Assembly: GCA_958447915.1 (NCBI GenBank)
Contig: CAUDCB010000004.1
Span: 1 to 42,251 of the forward strand
Direction of reading: 5' to 3'
Length of the DNA stretch: 42,251 nucleotides
Source of the DNA: an uncultured Collinsella sp.
GTDB taxonomy: Bacteria; Actinomycetota; Coriobacteriia; Coriobacteriales; Coriobacteriaceae
This document shows, piece by piece, positions 23,108-32,263 of the stretch. Position 1 is the stretch's first letter. Each line of letters starts with the position of its first letter. The position numbers were made by a program, and so were the translations under genes. The notes beneath the pieces are model-generated. The model did not search any database. It was not told the DNA's origin and was given only the letters and a program-made list of their open reading frames with translations.

Positions 23108-26100
23108 ATGGCGAACACCCAGAACTATATTAACCACCTGCTGCAGAACACCGGCATTACGCCGGCGTGCAGTGAAGAAGAGCGCCTGGCTGCCGAGGAT
23201 ATCGCTCAGATTTTCCGCAACCACGGCTTTGACCCCGAGGTACAGGAATTTAATGCTCCCGCGCCCAGCAGGTTGGCGTTTGCCGTTACCGGTATTCTGG
23301 CGTTTGCCGGCGCCCTGCTGATGGGCATCGGCGGCGGTATCGGCTTGGTCGGCACCTTGCTGGCCATTGTCGGTGCCGTGCTCTACGTGCTCGAGCGCAC
23401 GGGGCACCCCGTTGTTTCGCGCCTGGGAAAGACCGGGGTGAGCCAAAATGTCATCGCCTATCACAAGGCCTCGGGCCCGCTTGCGTCTCCGCGCAACCGT
23501 CCGGTCGTCGTGGTGGCACACTATGATTCCCCCCGTGCCGAGCTCCTTGCTCGCGAGCCCTACGCTCCGTATCGCGCGCTCATCGCCAAGCTCCTACCTG
23601 TCGCCACGATCGCGCCCGCGGCTGTCGCCATCCTGCGCATCCTGCCGCTTCCCGGCGTGCTCAAGGTGCTGCTGTGGGTTGTCGCGATTCTGGCCTCCCT
23701 TGTGGCACTGGCTAACGCCGCCAATATCATCTCCAACCGTTTTGTGCTTCCCTACACGTCTGGCGCGGTGTGCAACAAGTCCTCTGTTGCCGCCATGCTC
23801 GGTGTCATGGACAACGTTGCCCCCTATCAGGGCGAAAACGAATTCCCCGACGACATTCCATTCGATACCTATTTTGGCGAGCAGAAGCGTCGCGCCGAGG
23901 AGATGGCGCGCGCGGCGGCCGAGTATGCCGCGGCCCAGCAGCAAAACGACTACGGCAACACCATTGAATATGAGGAACCTTCCTACGACGAGGACGAGTT
24001 TGGCCAGCCGGTGGCGCCTGTCGATGTGCCCGAGCAGGAAGAGGCTTTTGATGGACAGATTGATGGTTTTGAGGGCGCCTCTGCCGACGAGACGCTGATT
24101 GGCGTTATCGCGCCCGAGGCTCAAGACCAGACTGCCCAGGCCGAAGTGTCCACCGAGGAAAAGTCCACCGCCGAGCCGGCGGAGGAGCCCGCGGTGGTCG
24201 AAGTCGCCGAGCCCGAGCCCAAACTCTATCGCAATGCCGCCGGCAATATTCGCTTTGGTTCGGATGCCATCCGTGCGCTCGGCATGCTTCCCGAGTCCTG
24301 CACGCTTGATTACGAAGAGGGCGAGGAGCCGACGTTTGAGCCGGAGCCTGCTCCCGTTGCACAGGAGTCTGCGCCCGCAGCCAATACGGTTGTTGCTCCC
24401 GCTGAGCCGGTCGCTGCCCCTGTTGCTGCCGCGGAGTCTGACGTAAAGCCCGCGCCCGATTCTGCAGCTGGTCTTGATATTCTGGCGCCTGCCGCTCCGG
24501 CACAGGTTGAAGACGAGACCGCCGATGAAGACTATGACGAGTATCCGCAGCGCGTGTCCTATGAGAGCGACACCGATTTCTCGGCCGAGATTCCCTCGAC
24601 AACGCCCCATGCCGATATCGCTTCCGCGTTCTCCTCGATTGGTGCCAGCGCTTCTAGCTTCTTTAAGGGTGCCTTTGCGAAGGGAAAGAAGTTCGTCGAT
24701 GACTTTGAGGAAAAGCGCGCCGCTGCCCGCGAGGCCGCCGAGCGGGAGGCCATCGCCCAGCAGCAGGCCGCCGAGGCCGAACGTGAGCGTGCGGCACAGG
24801 AGTTCGAGCAGAGCGAGGCCGAGCAGCCGGAGCCTGTCGATGTCGCCGACGCCACGACGTCCTTCGAGGCTCCGCTGCCGACATCCGCTGACGTTGCCAA
24901 GGCTACGACGTCCTTTGAGGCGCAACAGCCGGTCGATAGCACCATGTCATTTGATGCCACGATGACGTTTGAGAAGCAGGGCACCGCAATTGCCGGGCCC
25001 CTTCCTATCTCCGATGATGCCCAGAACGCCGCCGATGAATCGGTTGTCGACGAGGCCGATTCCGTTGAGGCCAGCACACCCGAGCAGGTCGAGGCTCCTG
25101 CTATGGAGCGGGAGACCCCTGCGGTTGACGAGGCTCCCAAGACGGATGTGTCCAGGCCTTATTCTACGCAGATCTTTACCATGCCCGCGCCGAGCGACCC
25201 CGGCGCTACGGTGGCCAATGTCGCTCCCACGCAGGACGAGACGGTTGACTCCCTCATGGCGCAGATTTCGTCTCAGGTGCCTCCGCGCCAGCAGATGAAT
25301 ATTCCCGATCCGGCCTCCGCGCCTGCACCCTCTTCGTCGCCGCTGGCCTCGGTTCCCGATCCGTCGCTGCCTTCGATGCAACAGGCCAACGTCGCGTCCC
25401 GCACGTCGCTGTTCGATCTTCCCGATCCTTCGGCGCAGACAAATGATCCCTTTGCGACGGCGCAGGGCCCCGAGCCCACATCGGCACCGGTCGCGACCCC
25501 CATGCCCATTTCCTCGGGCGCGCAGCCGCTCGAGACCATCTCGGCTCCTGCTTCGACGGGCGCCAAGCCGCAGAAGCGTGGCCTGGGTGGCTTGTTCGGT
25601 CGCAAAAAGAAGAGCGAGCAGGACAGCATGAGCGACTGGCTGGGCGTCGAGGACGATTACGATGCCAAGAAGTCTGGCCGCGGCATTGGCTCGTGGGATA
25701 ACTTCGAGGATGACGACGACGGTTGGAAGGGCGGCGCCACCTCCTCCGATGGTGCTTCTGCCGAGGATATGCTCTCGGCCGTTGCCTCCATGGGTGACGA
25801 TGAGCTGCTCGGCCACGATATCTGGTTCGTCGCAACGGGCGCGTCCGATTGCGACGGCGCCGGCATGAGGGCGTTTTTGGCCTCGCATCGTGACAAGCTC
25901 CGCGGTGTGTTCTTCATCAACCTCGAGTCTATCGGTGCCGGCAGGCTTTCGGTGGTAACGGTCGAGGGCGAGCAGCAGCTGTTTAAGGGCGATCGCCGCA
26001 TCATGAATCTTGTCAGCAAGGTGTGTAAGTCGTTCCACGTCGACTGCGGTGCGTTCGAGATGCCCTATGCAAAAACCGATGCATCCGCAGCGCTCGAGGC

Positions 26101-26245
26101 AAGCCGTCGCGCCCTTACGATCGCCGGTGTGGACGGCCCGCGCCTTGCCTGCGCTCGCACCGAGGATGACCTGCCGTACAACGTCAATCCGACCAATATC
26201 GCTACGGTGTCCGAGGTCGTGACCGAGGTCATTCGTCGTTCGTAG
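23108..26245 (+). CDS. Membrane M28-like pseudo-peptidase with long acidic insert
   Basis: I chose the ATG at 23108, five bases after GGAG, giving 1045 residues; a longer reading from 22958 has no such site. The two ends resemble one M28 zinc peptidase. Near the N-terminus are NHLLQNTGITPACSEEERLAAEDI and VVVVAHYDSP (His138, Asp140), and near the C-terminus HDIWFVATGASDCDGAG, INLESIGAG and CARTEDDLPYN. Several metal or catalytic positions of the family appear changed (VCNKSS where ADDN is usual, ASD for the Glu-Glu pair, ART for the final His), so it may be inactive. Hydrophobic segments lie at about 56-95 and 158-205. Residues about 240-880 are a disordered Glu/Ala/Pro-rich insert that splits the fold. 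The substrate is unknown. Confidence 0.8.
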   Translation: MANTQNYINHLLQNTGITPACSEEERLAAEDIAQIFRNHGFDPEVQEFNAPAPSRLAFAVTGILAFAGALLMGIGGGIGLVGTLLAIVGAVLYVLERTGHPVVSRLGKTGVSQNVIAYHKASGPLASPRNRPVVVVAHYDSPRAELLAREPYAPYRALIAKLLPVATIAPAAVAILRILPLPGVLKVLLWVVAILASLVALANAANIISNRFVLPYTSGAVCNKSSVAAMLGVMDNVAPYQGENEFPDDIPFDTYFGEQKRRAEEMARAAAEYAAAQQQNDYGNTIEYEEPSYDEDEFGQPVAPVDVPEQEEAFDGQIDGFEGASADETLIGVIAPEAQDQTAQAEVSTEEKSTAEPAEEPAVVEVAEPEPKLYRNAAGNIRFGSDAIRALGMLPESCTLDYEEGEEPTFEPEPAPVAQESAPAANTVVAPAEPVAAPVAAAESDVKPAPDSAAGLDILAPAAPAQVEDETADEDYDEYPQRVSYESDTDFSAEIPSTTPHADIASAFSSIGASASSFFKGAFAKGKKFVDDFEEKRAAAREAAEREAIAQQQAAEAERERAAQEFEQSEAEQPEPVDVADATTSFEAPLPTSADVAKATTSFEAQQPVDSTMSFDATMTFEKQGTAIAGPLPISDDAQNAADESVVDEADSVEASTPEQVEAPAMERETPAVDEAPKTDVSRPYSTQIFTMPAPSDPGATVANVAPTQDETVDSLMAQISSQVPPRQQMNIPDPASAPAPSSSPLASVPDPSLPSMQQANVASRTSLFDLPDPSAQTNDPFATAQGPEPTSAPVATPMPISSGAQPLETISAPASTGAKPQKRGLGGLFGRKKKSEQDSMSDWLGVEDDYDAKKSGRGIGSWDNFEDDDDGWKGGATSSDGASAEDMLSAVASMGDDELLGHDIWFVATGASDCDGAGMRAFLASHRDKLRGVFFINLESIGAGRLSVVTVEGEQQLFKGDRRIMNLVSKVCKSFHVDCGAFEMPYAKTDASAALEASRRALTIAGVDGPRLACARTEDDLPYNVNPTNIATVSEVVTEVIRRS

Positions 26246-26267
26246 ACAGATCCGCTAAGGAGTCAGC

Positions 26268-26486
26268 GTGTTTTCGTACATCAAGCGCCATTGGCCCATC
26301 TATCTGATCTTGACCCTGATCGCAATCGCATTGGGCTTTGGGGCCGCGTATGTCGTTGGCGTTAAGGGCTCGACGCCCGAGACAACAATGAACGAAGAGG
26401 TGGAGCAAGAGCAAAGTTTGGGTGCCGACGGTATTTCCGAGTCCGATCAGGCAGCCATCGATGGCGGTTCGTCATCTGCTGAATAG
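26268..26486 (+). CDS. Small single-pass membrane protein
   Basis: A 72-residue protein from GTG 26268, preceded by AAGGAG. Residues 11-31 (YLILTLIAIALGFGAAYVVGV) form one hydrophobic segment after a short basic N-terminus (SYIKRHW), and the C-terminal half is acidic and Ser/Gly-rich, probably outside the membrane or disordered. It lies 22 bp after the M28-like gene in the same direction, so the two are probably cotranscribed. I recognise no family. Confidence 0.75.
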   Translation: MFSYIKRHWPIYLILTLIAIALGFGAAYVVGVKGSTPETTMNEEVEQEQSLGADGISESDQAAIDGGSSSAE

Positions 26487-26506
26487 CCGATTCATCGTTT
26501 ATGCGT

Positions 26507-26544
26507 AAAGCGGACGAGCCGGGAGACTGGCTCGCCCGCTTTTT
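26507..26544. terminator. Shared terminator between convergent genes
   Basis: AAAGCGGACGAGCC pairs with GGCTCGCCCGCTTT (one mismatch) around an 8-base loop, with TTTTT on the plus strand and a shorter T-run on the minus strand. It stands between the small membrane protein gene and the convergent adhesin gene and may serve both. Confidence 0.8.
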
Positions 26545-26551
26545 CATTGTG

Positions 26552-29500
26552 CTAGCGCTTCTTTGTGGTTGACCTAAGGCGAGCGAACCATATGGCTGCA
26601 GCGCCCGAGGTCAGGAGTGCGGTGATGCATGCGGCGACGGGAACAGATCCCGTTGCCGGCAGGTTCTGAGGCAGGGCGCATCGTTGGATGACGCGGTCCT
26701 CATCATGCGCCTCGAGTTTATCGCCACCGCCGTTGCGACAAAGATCGACGCGCGCGCTGTTGGCAAGTGCGGTTTGGGGCGTATAGGACGACGTTGCCTG
26801 CATATGCACGACTGCGCCTCGGGCATCCGAGTTAAGGCCTGCCTTGGCATCGTCAAGATCGTCGTGTTCGTCTTTAAGGTCATCCCGGGTCCAAGAGCCC
26901 GCCTCGCTTCTGGTCGTAAAGTCGGCGGCTACCGCACCGTATTCAAAACGGATGCCCGTGATGACGGCGTCGTCTGTAAGATCAATCTCTTTCGTGTCGA
27001 GCGTGACGGACTTGTCCGTCGGGATATCCGCTTTCCATAGGTGCCATCCGTCATAATCGACGAGACGCGCATCGTCGCCAAGCAGCTTTGCAACCTCCTC
27101 CGTTTCGAGCCAAGGATTGCTGTGCCCGTCGTCAAGCGTTGCATTGACCTGCTTGCCCGTATCGCTTGTTCCTGCCGGAGACGTTCGATACCACACGTTG
27201 CACAGCCCGTTTAGATCACCGACCGAAATAGGGGTTTCGACGGCAACAAGTTTCGCTGCGCCATCCTTGGCGCACTCAAGGTCGTCGGTGATGGTTAACT
27301 CGTCGACCCAGGTGCTCGACTCGTTTTTGGCGTCGATGGTATAGCAGAAGGCACCTTGCGTATTGGCCCGTGCTTTGGCTCGGTTTTTTCCGTCGCCGTT
27401 GGCAACGAGTTTGCTAATGACTGGCTGTGCAATCTCTTGGCGCTTATCGACGCTTCCCTTGATCTCGATGGGGGCATCCTTCATGGCAATGGTTTGAACT
27501 TCTCCCGTGGCCTTTACTTCAAACGTTATCTCTTCGGCAAGGTCGTAGGTACGCGGGGACATCGTTTCGCGCAGGGTGTAGGTGCCGGGTGAAAGGTGCT
27601 CAATGTGGTGCGGTTTGCCGGATGAAGTCCAAGAATCAATTTCGTTGCCATTGGAGTCGCAGAGGACAAGCTCGGCGCCTGTCACTTCCTGACCTCCGCA
27701 TGCGTCGACTTTGGAGATATCGATCTTGGTGTAGTCGTTGGAAACGTCAAGGTGCATTTCGATCACGGGCGTTTGCTGGTCAGCGTACGACAACTTCACA
27801 GTATGTGGGGTTGGGTTGAGCAGATATCCTTCGGGCGCTTGTGTCTCGACGACCTCGTAGGTGGCGGTACCGCATCCCAGCGAAAGATGGTCGACTCGCG
27901 CATACCCCCGTTCGTCGGTTGTAACGGTGGCGACGGTTTCGCCATTCAGGGCGACGATGCTGTCGTCGGTTCGCACGATGTCGCCGCTAGCGCGGATGTC
28001 AAACGTGGCTCCAGCGAGGGTGCGCCCATCTACAGCATCCGTCTTAATGATTTCGATGCTTCCGGTTGCGGCGTCGTCATAGAACGAGGCGACGGCGACC
28101 GGTGTCAGATTTCTGTCGGCGGGAATCGTTATCTCCAGGTCTTCTCCGCGCAGATACGGTTCCTTGGCCGATGTCTCGTGCACGTAGTATGTTCCGGGAT
28201 TAAGTGATTCGGGCAGCGTGACGGCGCCGGTTGTATCGGTTGTGAAGGTATTCATTACATTGTGGGCCGGATACCAACATGTTTGCGAGACGGGCTCGTG
28301 GTGGCTATCGAGCAGCTGGAACGTAAAGCCGGCAAGTGGTACGGTGCCGCCGGTCTGAGCATCGCGCTTTACGATTTGAAGGTGTGTCGATAGGGCGTGG
28401 TTGTCAATGATGTACTGAAGCTCGGCGCCGTCTGCGGTCTGCTCTGCTGTGATGGTCCATTCCCCTGCTTGCTTAAATCCTTCAGGGACCGTTCCTGCGA
28501 CCTCGCGAACGGTGTAGCCCGCGCGGTCGTAGGGAATGGCACCGTGAGAGCCGGCGGGTCGCTTGCCTGCTCCAAACCACGCTTCGGGCTGGTCTTTGGT
28601 GGAGGCAAAGCCGTAAACGTTTGTGGTCAACGTGCCGACGACTTGTTGGGAGCTATTGCTGACAACTTCAAAAACGACGCCTCCCGCCGGCTGCTCAAGG
28701 CCGGACTCATCGTTATCGCCATGGTCCTTAAACTTCGAGATTTCAAGGTCAAAGGCGATGGGGGTGTTGGGAATACGGCTTTCGAGCTCAACGATGCCCG
28801 TATCTCCGAGCTGCTCGGCACCGACGGTGTAGCTCCAACAGTCGTTTGAAATCAGGTAGCCCTCGGGCGCTTTCGATTCGTAGATGGTAAAGGCGCCCAG
28901 AGGAACGTCATTGAGGATCGCCCGCCCGTTTTCGTCGGTCGTAAGGGTGTGAGTCCAGCCGGGAGTTGATTGCGAGACGCAGGTGAATTCAGCGCCCGCA
29001 AGCGACGCCCCAACTTGGGCGCCGGCATCCGTGGCAGCATCAATTTTTGCAATACGCAAGGTGATGGTGCCGGGCTGCTCGTTGACGGTGACATGTTCGC
29101 CGCTGTTTTGTGTGGTGAAGGCTATTCGGTCGCCTCGAGGGATATAGCCTGCCGGGGCTTTGGTTTCGACCAGGTAATATGCCGTATTGGGCAAAAGTGT
29201 TGCTTGTGCACGCCCGTTTTCGTCCATCTGGATAGTGCCGACGCGTGCATCGCCCGCACTTTCAAAGATATCGAAGGTTGCGCCACCGAGTCTGTAGGTG
29301 TCGTTACCGGCGGTGATGTCAGCCTGCGACGATTGTTTTTGGAAAGATACGGAGACGGCTGGCAGCACATAGAGCATGTCCTGGTGTCGACCCTCGCCCG
29401 AGACCGGGCCGTGATAACGCCTGGCTCGACGTGGGGCCGCCTTAATGGATCCGGACTTAGCGCTGTCGTAGAGCCAACGTGCAGCCGCTACGGCTTCGGC

Positions 29501-29983
29501 GTTTTCGTAAAACCTACCGCTCCTGGCAACTCCCTTGCTATTTGTATACGAATAGGTGCCGTCGGGGTGCGTGGTTCCGTTGAGCATCCACACGGCAATC
29601 TGGGTGGCGGCACGGGCGAGATCGGGCGACAGATTGTGGCCGCCAAAGGATGTACTGGAGGGGTATCCGTGACAGACGATGGCGGCAAATTCGTCATCGA
29701 GCCAAGTCCAGCCCTGGTTATATGTGCGCCATGGTCCTCCCGGCTTGCTGGGACCGGGGCAGTCTTGATTCATGCAGTACGAAATCGAAGTGTCCTGTGC
29801 CTCGTATTTACCGACACCGAAGGGGCCGCAACCGTCGCTTATGGTGCGGAAATTAAGGGCGTCACTCCCGTCGACGGCGAGTGCGGCCCCTGGGGCCAGG
29901 CAGCCGATCAGAAAAAAGAGGAGCAGGAGCAGCGGACCTGTTGCGATTGCGCTGTGGACAGAGTGCGTGGGTGCGTTGGACAT
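26552..29983 (-). CDS. Thioester-domain Cna-B adhesin, LPATG-anchored
   Basis: This 1143-residue surface protein starts with a signal peptide (hydrophobic core about residues 16-36, ending APGAALA). A thioester domain follows: the reactive Cys70 in SYCMNQ and Gln128 in TQIAVW are the two residues that form the internal thioester used to bind host proteins covalently. At least six Cna-B-type repeats follow, each with an E-box such as ETKAPAGY, ESKAPEGY, REVAGTVPEGF, HETSAKEPY, ETQAPEGY and RETMSPRTY, which supplies the glutamate for isopeptide cross-links. A further domain (about 790-1100) is unassigned. LPATG (1108-1112), a hydrophobic helix and RSTTKKR form a sortase anchor. GGAG precedes the ATG. 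No sortase gene is in the window. Confidence 0.9.
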   Translation of the reverse strand: MSNAPTHSVHSAIATGPLLLLLFFLIGCLAPGAALAVDGSDALNFRTISDGCGPFGVGKYEAQDTSISYCMNQDCPGPSKPGGPWRTYNQGWTWLDDEFAAIVCHGYPSSTSFGGHNLSPDLARAATQIAVWMLNGTTHPDGTYSYTNSKGVARSGRFYENAEAVAAARWLYDSAKSGSIKAAPRRARRYHGPVSGEGRHQDMLYVLPAVSVSFQKQSSQADITAGNDTYRLGGATFDIFESAGDARVGTIQMDENGRAQATLLPNTAYYLVETKAPAGYIPRGDRIAFTTQNSGEHVTVNEQPGTITLRIAKIDAATDAGAQVGASLAGAEFTCVSQSTPGWTHTLTTDENGRAILNDVPLGAFTIYESKAPEGYLISNDCWSYTVGAEQLGDTGIVELESRIPNTPIAFDLEISKFKDHGDNDESGLEQPAGGVVFEVVSNSSQQVVGTLTTNVYGFASTKDQPEAWFGAGKRPAGSHGAIPYDRAGYTVREVAGTVPEGFKQAGEWTITAEQTADGAELQYIIDNHALSTHLQIVKRDAQTGGTVPLAGFTFQLLDSHHEPVSQTCWYPAHNVMNTFTTDTTGAVTLPESLNPGTYYVHETSAKEPYLRGEDLEITIPADRNLTPVAVASFYDDAATGSIEIIKTDAVDGRTLAGATFDIRASGDIVRTDDSIVALNGETVATVTTDERGYARVDHLSLGCGTATYEVVETQAPEGYLLNPTPHTVKLSYADQQTPVIEMHLDVSNDYTKIDISKVDACGGQEVTGAELVLCDSNGNEIDSWTSSGKPHHIEHLSPGTYTLRETMSPRTYDLAEEITFEVKATGEVQTIAMKDAPIEIKGSVDKRQEIAQPVISKLVANGDGKNRAKARANTQGAFCYTIDAKNESSTWVDELTITDDLECAKDGAAKLVAVETPISVGDLNGLCNVWYRTSPAGTSDTGKQVNATLDDGHSNPWLETEEVAKLLGDDARLVDYDGWHLWKADIPTDKSVTLDTKEIDLTDDAVITGIRFEYGAVAADFTTRSEAGSWTRDDLKDEHDDLDDAKAGLNSDARGAVVHMQATSSYTPQTALANSARVDLCRNGGGDKLEAHDEDRVIQRCALPQNLPATGSVPVAACITALLTSGAAAIWFARLRSTTKKR

Positions 29984-30154
29984 GGCTGCTCCTTATCCCT
30001 CGTGCGCCGCACGGGGAGGCCGCGGCGCTTGGGATGAGGCTACCGTCATGGTTCATGCGGGTAAGTACCAGAAGCTGACCAAAAGCTTGCCCGATTTCTG
30101 ACAAATCGAGCTCAAATACAACAATCAGATAAAAGCGCAGGTAGAAGTAAATGA
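29984..30154. other. Adhesin upstream region
   Basis: This is the 5' region of the adhesin gene. It contains the GGAG ribosome binding site (29990-29993) and a small inverted repeat CGATTT-N5-AAATCG (30092-30108). I find no firm promoter and no gene here. Confidence 0.4.
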
Positions 30155-30176
30155 AAAAGGACCCTCACGGGTCCTT
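30155..30176 (-). terminator. Second terminator after the aldolase operon
   Basis: AAGGACCC pairs with GGGTCCTT around TCAC. On the minus strand it is followed by a five-T run, so it points the same way as the aldolase operon and would back up the hairpin at 30236-30278. It lies 110 bp past the aldolase stop. Confidence 0.7.
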
Positions 30177-30235
30177 GTCTCCATATATTTATGAAGATAT
30201 GGAAATAAATTCATAAACTAAACAAGAATAAAGAT

Positions 30236-30278
30236 ACGTGGATCGATGTGAAGACGATAATCTCACATCGATCCACGT
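30236..30278 (-). terminator. Hairpin after the aldolase gene
   Basis: A perfect 16-bp inverted repeat (ACGTGGATCGATGTGA and its complement) with an 11-base loop lies 6 bp after the stop codon of the aldolase gene. On the minus strand it is followed by ATCTTTATTCTT, a moderately T-rich tail. It is the likely end of the catabolic operon transcript. Confidence 0.75.
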
Positions 30279-30284
30279 GCAAGT

Positions 30285-31163
30285 CTATGACAGGAGCTGT
30301 TCGATTGTTGCCTTTTGGTCATCACTGGCCTGTATGGCGGGATCAAAGATCGCGGTCGAGATTGGAAGACCCTTTATATTGACCGCTACTTTGATGGCAG
30401 ATATAAACAAATCGCAGGCGTCGTAGACGGCCATGAGCGACGAGATGCGCTTGGCGCACTCGATGGCGGTCGCGAAGTCGCCTGCCTGGTAGGCGCCGTG
30501 CAGCCTCACAAAGAGCTCGGGCTCCACGTTGGTGAGACCACACAGAACGCCGTTGCCGCCGCTCGCGCGGTTGACCAGGTAGTACTCGTCGAAGCCGGAA
30601 AGGACCGAGAACTCGGGGTTGACCTCGCGGACGGCGCGGATGACCTTGCGTGTGTGGCTGATGGTGTCGACCGTGTCCTTGATGCCGCAGATATTCGGAT
30701 GGGCGGCGGCGAGCCTGGCCACGAGCTCGGGCGACAGGTCGGTGCCGGTGCGCGCCGGAAAGTTATATAGCACGACGGGCAGGTCGGTGGCGTCTGCGAT
30801 TCCACCAAAGTACTTTTCGGCAGCGTCGTCGGTGGGCCCGAAGTAGTACGGCGAGACCGCCAGAACCGCGTCGGCACCGGCCTTCTGGGCATAGCGCGTG
30901 AGTTCGAGGACGTTGTCGTAGGTGGTGCCACCCACGCCGACGAAGACCTTCATGCGGCCGGCGACCCGCTCGACGGCAAAGTCGATGACCGACTTCTTGT
31001 CCTCGAGGCTCACGCTGTAGAACTCGCCGATGCTGCCAAACAGCAGCACACCGTTGATGCCCGCGTCGGCCAGGTGGTCCAGGTGCCTGCCCCACAGCTC
31101 GTAGTCGATCTTTCCATCATCGTCGGTGATGGTGATGGAGGGGCAGAAGACTCCCTCAAACAT
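30285..31163 (-). CDS. DapA/NanA-family aldolase
   Basis: This 292-residue TIM-barrel enzyme belongs to the dihydrodipicolinate synthase/N-acetylneuraminate lyase family, which makes or breaks C-C bonds on pyruvate through a Schiff-base lysine. GVLLFGSIGEFYSVSLEDKK (about residues 38-57) is the pyruvate-binding loop region. YNFPARTG carries the catalytic tyrosine and GIKDT (about 160-164) the Schiff-base lysine. The loop normally reads GTTGE in DapA but GSIGE here, and the gene lies in a sugar-acid operon, so a 2-keto-3-deoxy-acid aldolase or dehydratase is more likely than a lysine-biosynthesis enzyme. The ribosome binding site is weak. It is the last gene of the operon. Confidence 0.85.
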   Translation of the reverse strand: MFEGVFCPSITITDDDGKIDYELWGRHLDHLADAGINGVLLFGSIGEFYSVSLEDKKSVIDFAVERVAGRMKVFVGVGGTTYDNVLELTRYAQKAGADAVLAVSPYYFGPTDDAAEKYFGGIADATDLPVVLYNFPARTGTDLSPELVARLAAAHPNICGIKDTVDTISHTRKVIRAVREVNPEFSVLSGFDEYYLVNRASGGNGVLCGLTNVEPELFVRLHGAYQAGDFATAIECAKRISSLMAVYDACDLFISAIKVAVNIKGLPISTAIFDPAIQASDDQKATIEQLLS

Positions 31164-31220
31164 GTGTCACTCGCTTTCCGGGGTCACACCCCCACGAATC
31201 TCTGCACTGCCGAGAAGGAC

Positions 31221-32132
31221 CTAGAGGTAGTAGGCCTTGACGGCGTTATCGTAGAAGACACCCTGCTTCTCGGTGTCGGTGAAGACGTCGGAGTCCTCGA
31301 TGAAGCTATAGAGGTCCTTGTAGTCGAACTTGGTGAGGACGCAGGGGGAGTCGGTGCCCCAGATGATCTTGTCGGCGCCCAGGACGTCCTTCGCCATCGC
31401 GATGTACTCGAGCGCGGTGGGATATGGGTAGGCTTCGGGAGCGACGTTCCAGGGCAGCGCGGAGAGATCGACCCAGACGTTATCGTGGGCGAGGTACGGA
31501 AGCGCGCACTTGAGGATGTCGCCGTCCTCAAGGGACGGGGCGAGCAGGTGGCAGACGACAATGTGCAGGCCGGGGTACTTTTTGGCCAGGCGATACACGG
31601 CCTCGGGCTGGCAGCTGGACTGGTTGGGGCTGCCGATGTCGAGCACCAGGGTGGCGTCCTCGACCTGGGCGATCCTGTCGATGAGGACCGTCATCTCGGG
31701 GCCGTCGACCGCGAAATCGCGGTGGTAGCCGGAAAGGCCGCCGCCCACAGAGACCTCGAACTTGAAGACGTGGGCGTGCAGATCGTTGATGAAGTGCTCG
31801 AGGATCTGCTGGGCGCAGCGGCAGAAGGGGTCGAGCATGACCGCGGCTTTGAAGCGGTCAGGGTACTTCTCGGCGCATTCCATGGCGTACTCGTTCTGCA
31901 GGCCGTACAGGACGCCTTGCAGCAGGATGGCCTTCTCGACGTCGTGCTCGTCCATGACGTCCATGAAGGTCTCAACGAGGTACTCCTTGTCTCCCTTGCC
32001 CTCGGGGATGATACGGAACTCTTCGCCGGTGGCCCAGCGACAGTTGCCGTTGCCTAGGGGGCGCAGCTCTCCGGCCTTGCCCATGGAGCCGATGTGGTCA
32101 AAGACGTGGGCGTGTGCGTCGATCTTCTTCAT
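31221..32132 (-). CDS. Amidohydrolase-2 family protein
   Basis: This 303-residue TIM-barrel hydrolase begins MKKIDAHAHVFDH, with the first metal motif HAH. Further expected metal or catalytic positions are HIVVCHLLAPSLEDG and IIWGTDSPC, which carries the late aspartate. The family (Pfam Amidohydro_2) includes lactonases, decarboxylases and hydrolases of cyclic compounds. In this operon a lactone hydrolase acting before the dehydratase is a reasonable guess. The ATG has an AAGGAG site (32139-32144). It is 57 bp upstream of the aldolase gene and 131 bp downstream of the EIIC gene. Confidence 0.82.
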   Translation of the reverse strand: MKKIDAHAHVFDHIGSMGKAGELRPLGNGNCRWATGEEFRIIPEGKGDKEYLVETFMDVMDEHDVEKAILLQGVLYGLQNEYAMECAEKYPDRFKAAVMLDPFCRCAQQILEHFINDLHAHVFKFEVSVGGGLSGYHRDFAVDGPEMTVLIDRIAQVEDATLVLDIGSPNQSSCQPEAVYRLAKKYPGLHIVVCHLLAPSLEDGDILKCALPYLAHDNVWVDLSALPWNVAPEAYPYPTALEYIAMAKDVLGADKIIWGTDSPCVLTKFDYKDLYSFIEDSDVFTDTEKQGVFYDNAVKAYYL

Positions 32133-32198
32133 TTTATTCTCCTTACGTCAAACAATGTCTAATGGATATATGGTCAGCGACGGATACGCTTTGCTGCC

Positions 32199-32213
32199 AG
32201 GTGGGCACCACCT
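32199..32213 (-). other. Short intercistronic hairpin
   Basis: AGGTGG-GCA-CCACCT forms a 6-bp stem with a 3-base loop in the 131-bp gap between the EIIC gene and the amidohydrolase gene. No T-run follows on either strand, so it is not a clear terminator; it could affect mRNA stability between the two parts of the operon. Confidence 0.35.
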
Positions 32214-32263
32214 CCAGTCGAGCCCGCAGGCGCGGGGCATAGAGTGGCCTTGCAATCCGGACG

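Noticed and set aside
23594..24925. Minus-strand ORF inside the M28-like gene
   Set aside because: It is Arg/Gly/Leu-rich with no domain and opposite to a gene with a good ribosome binding site.
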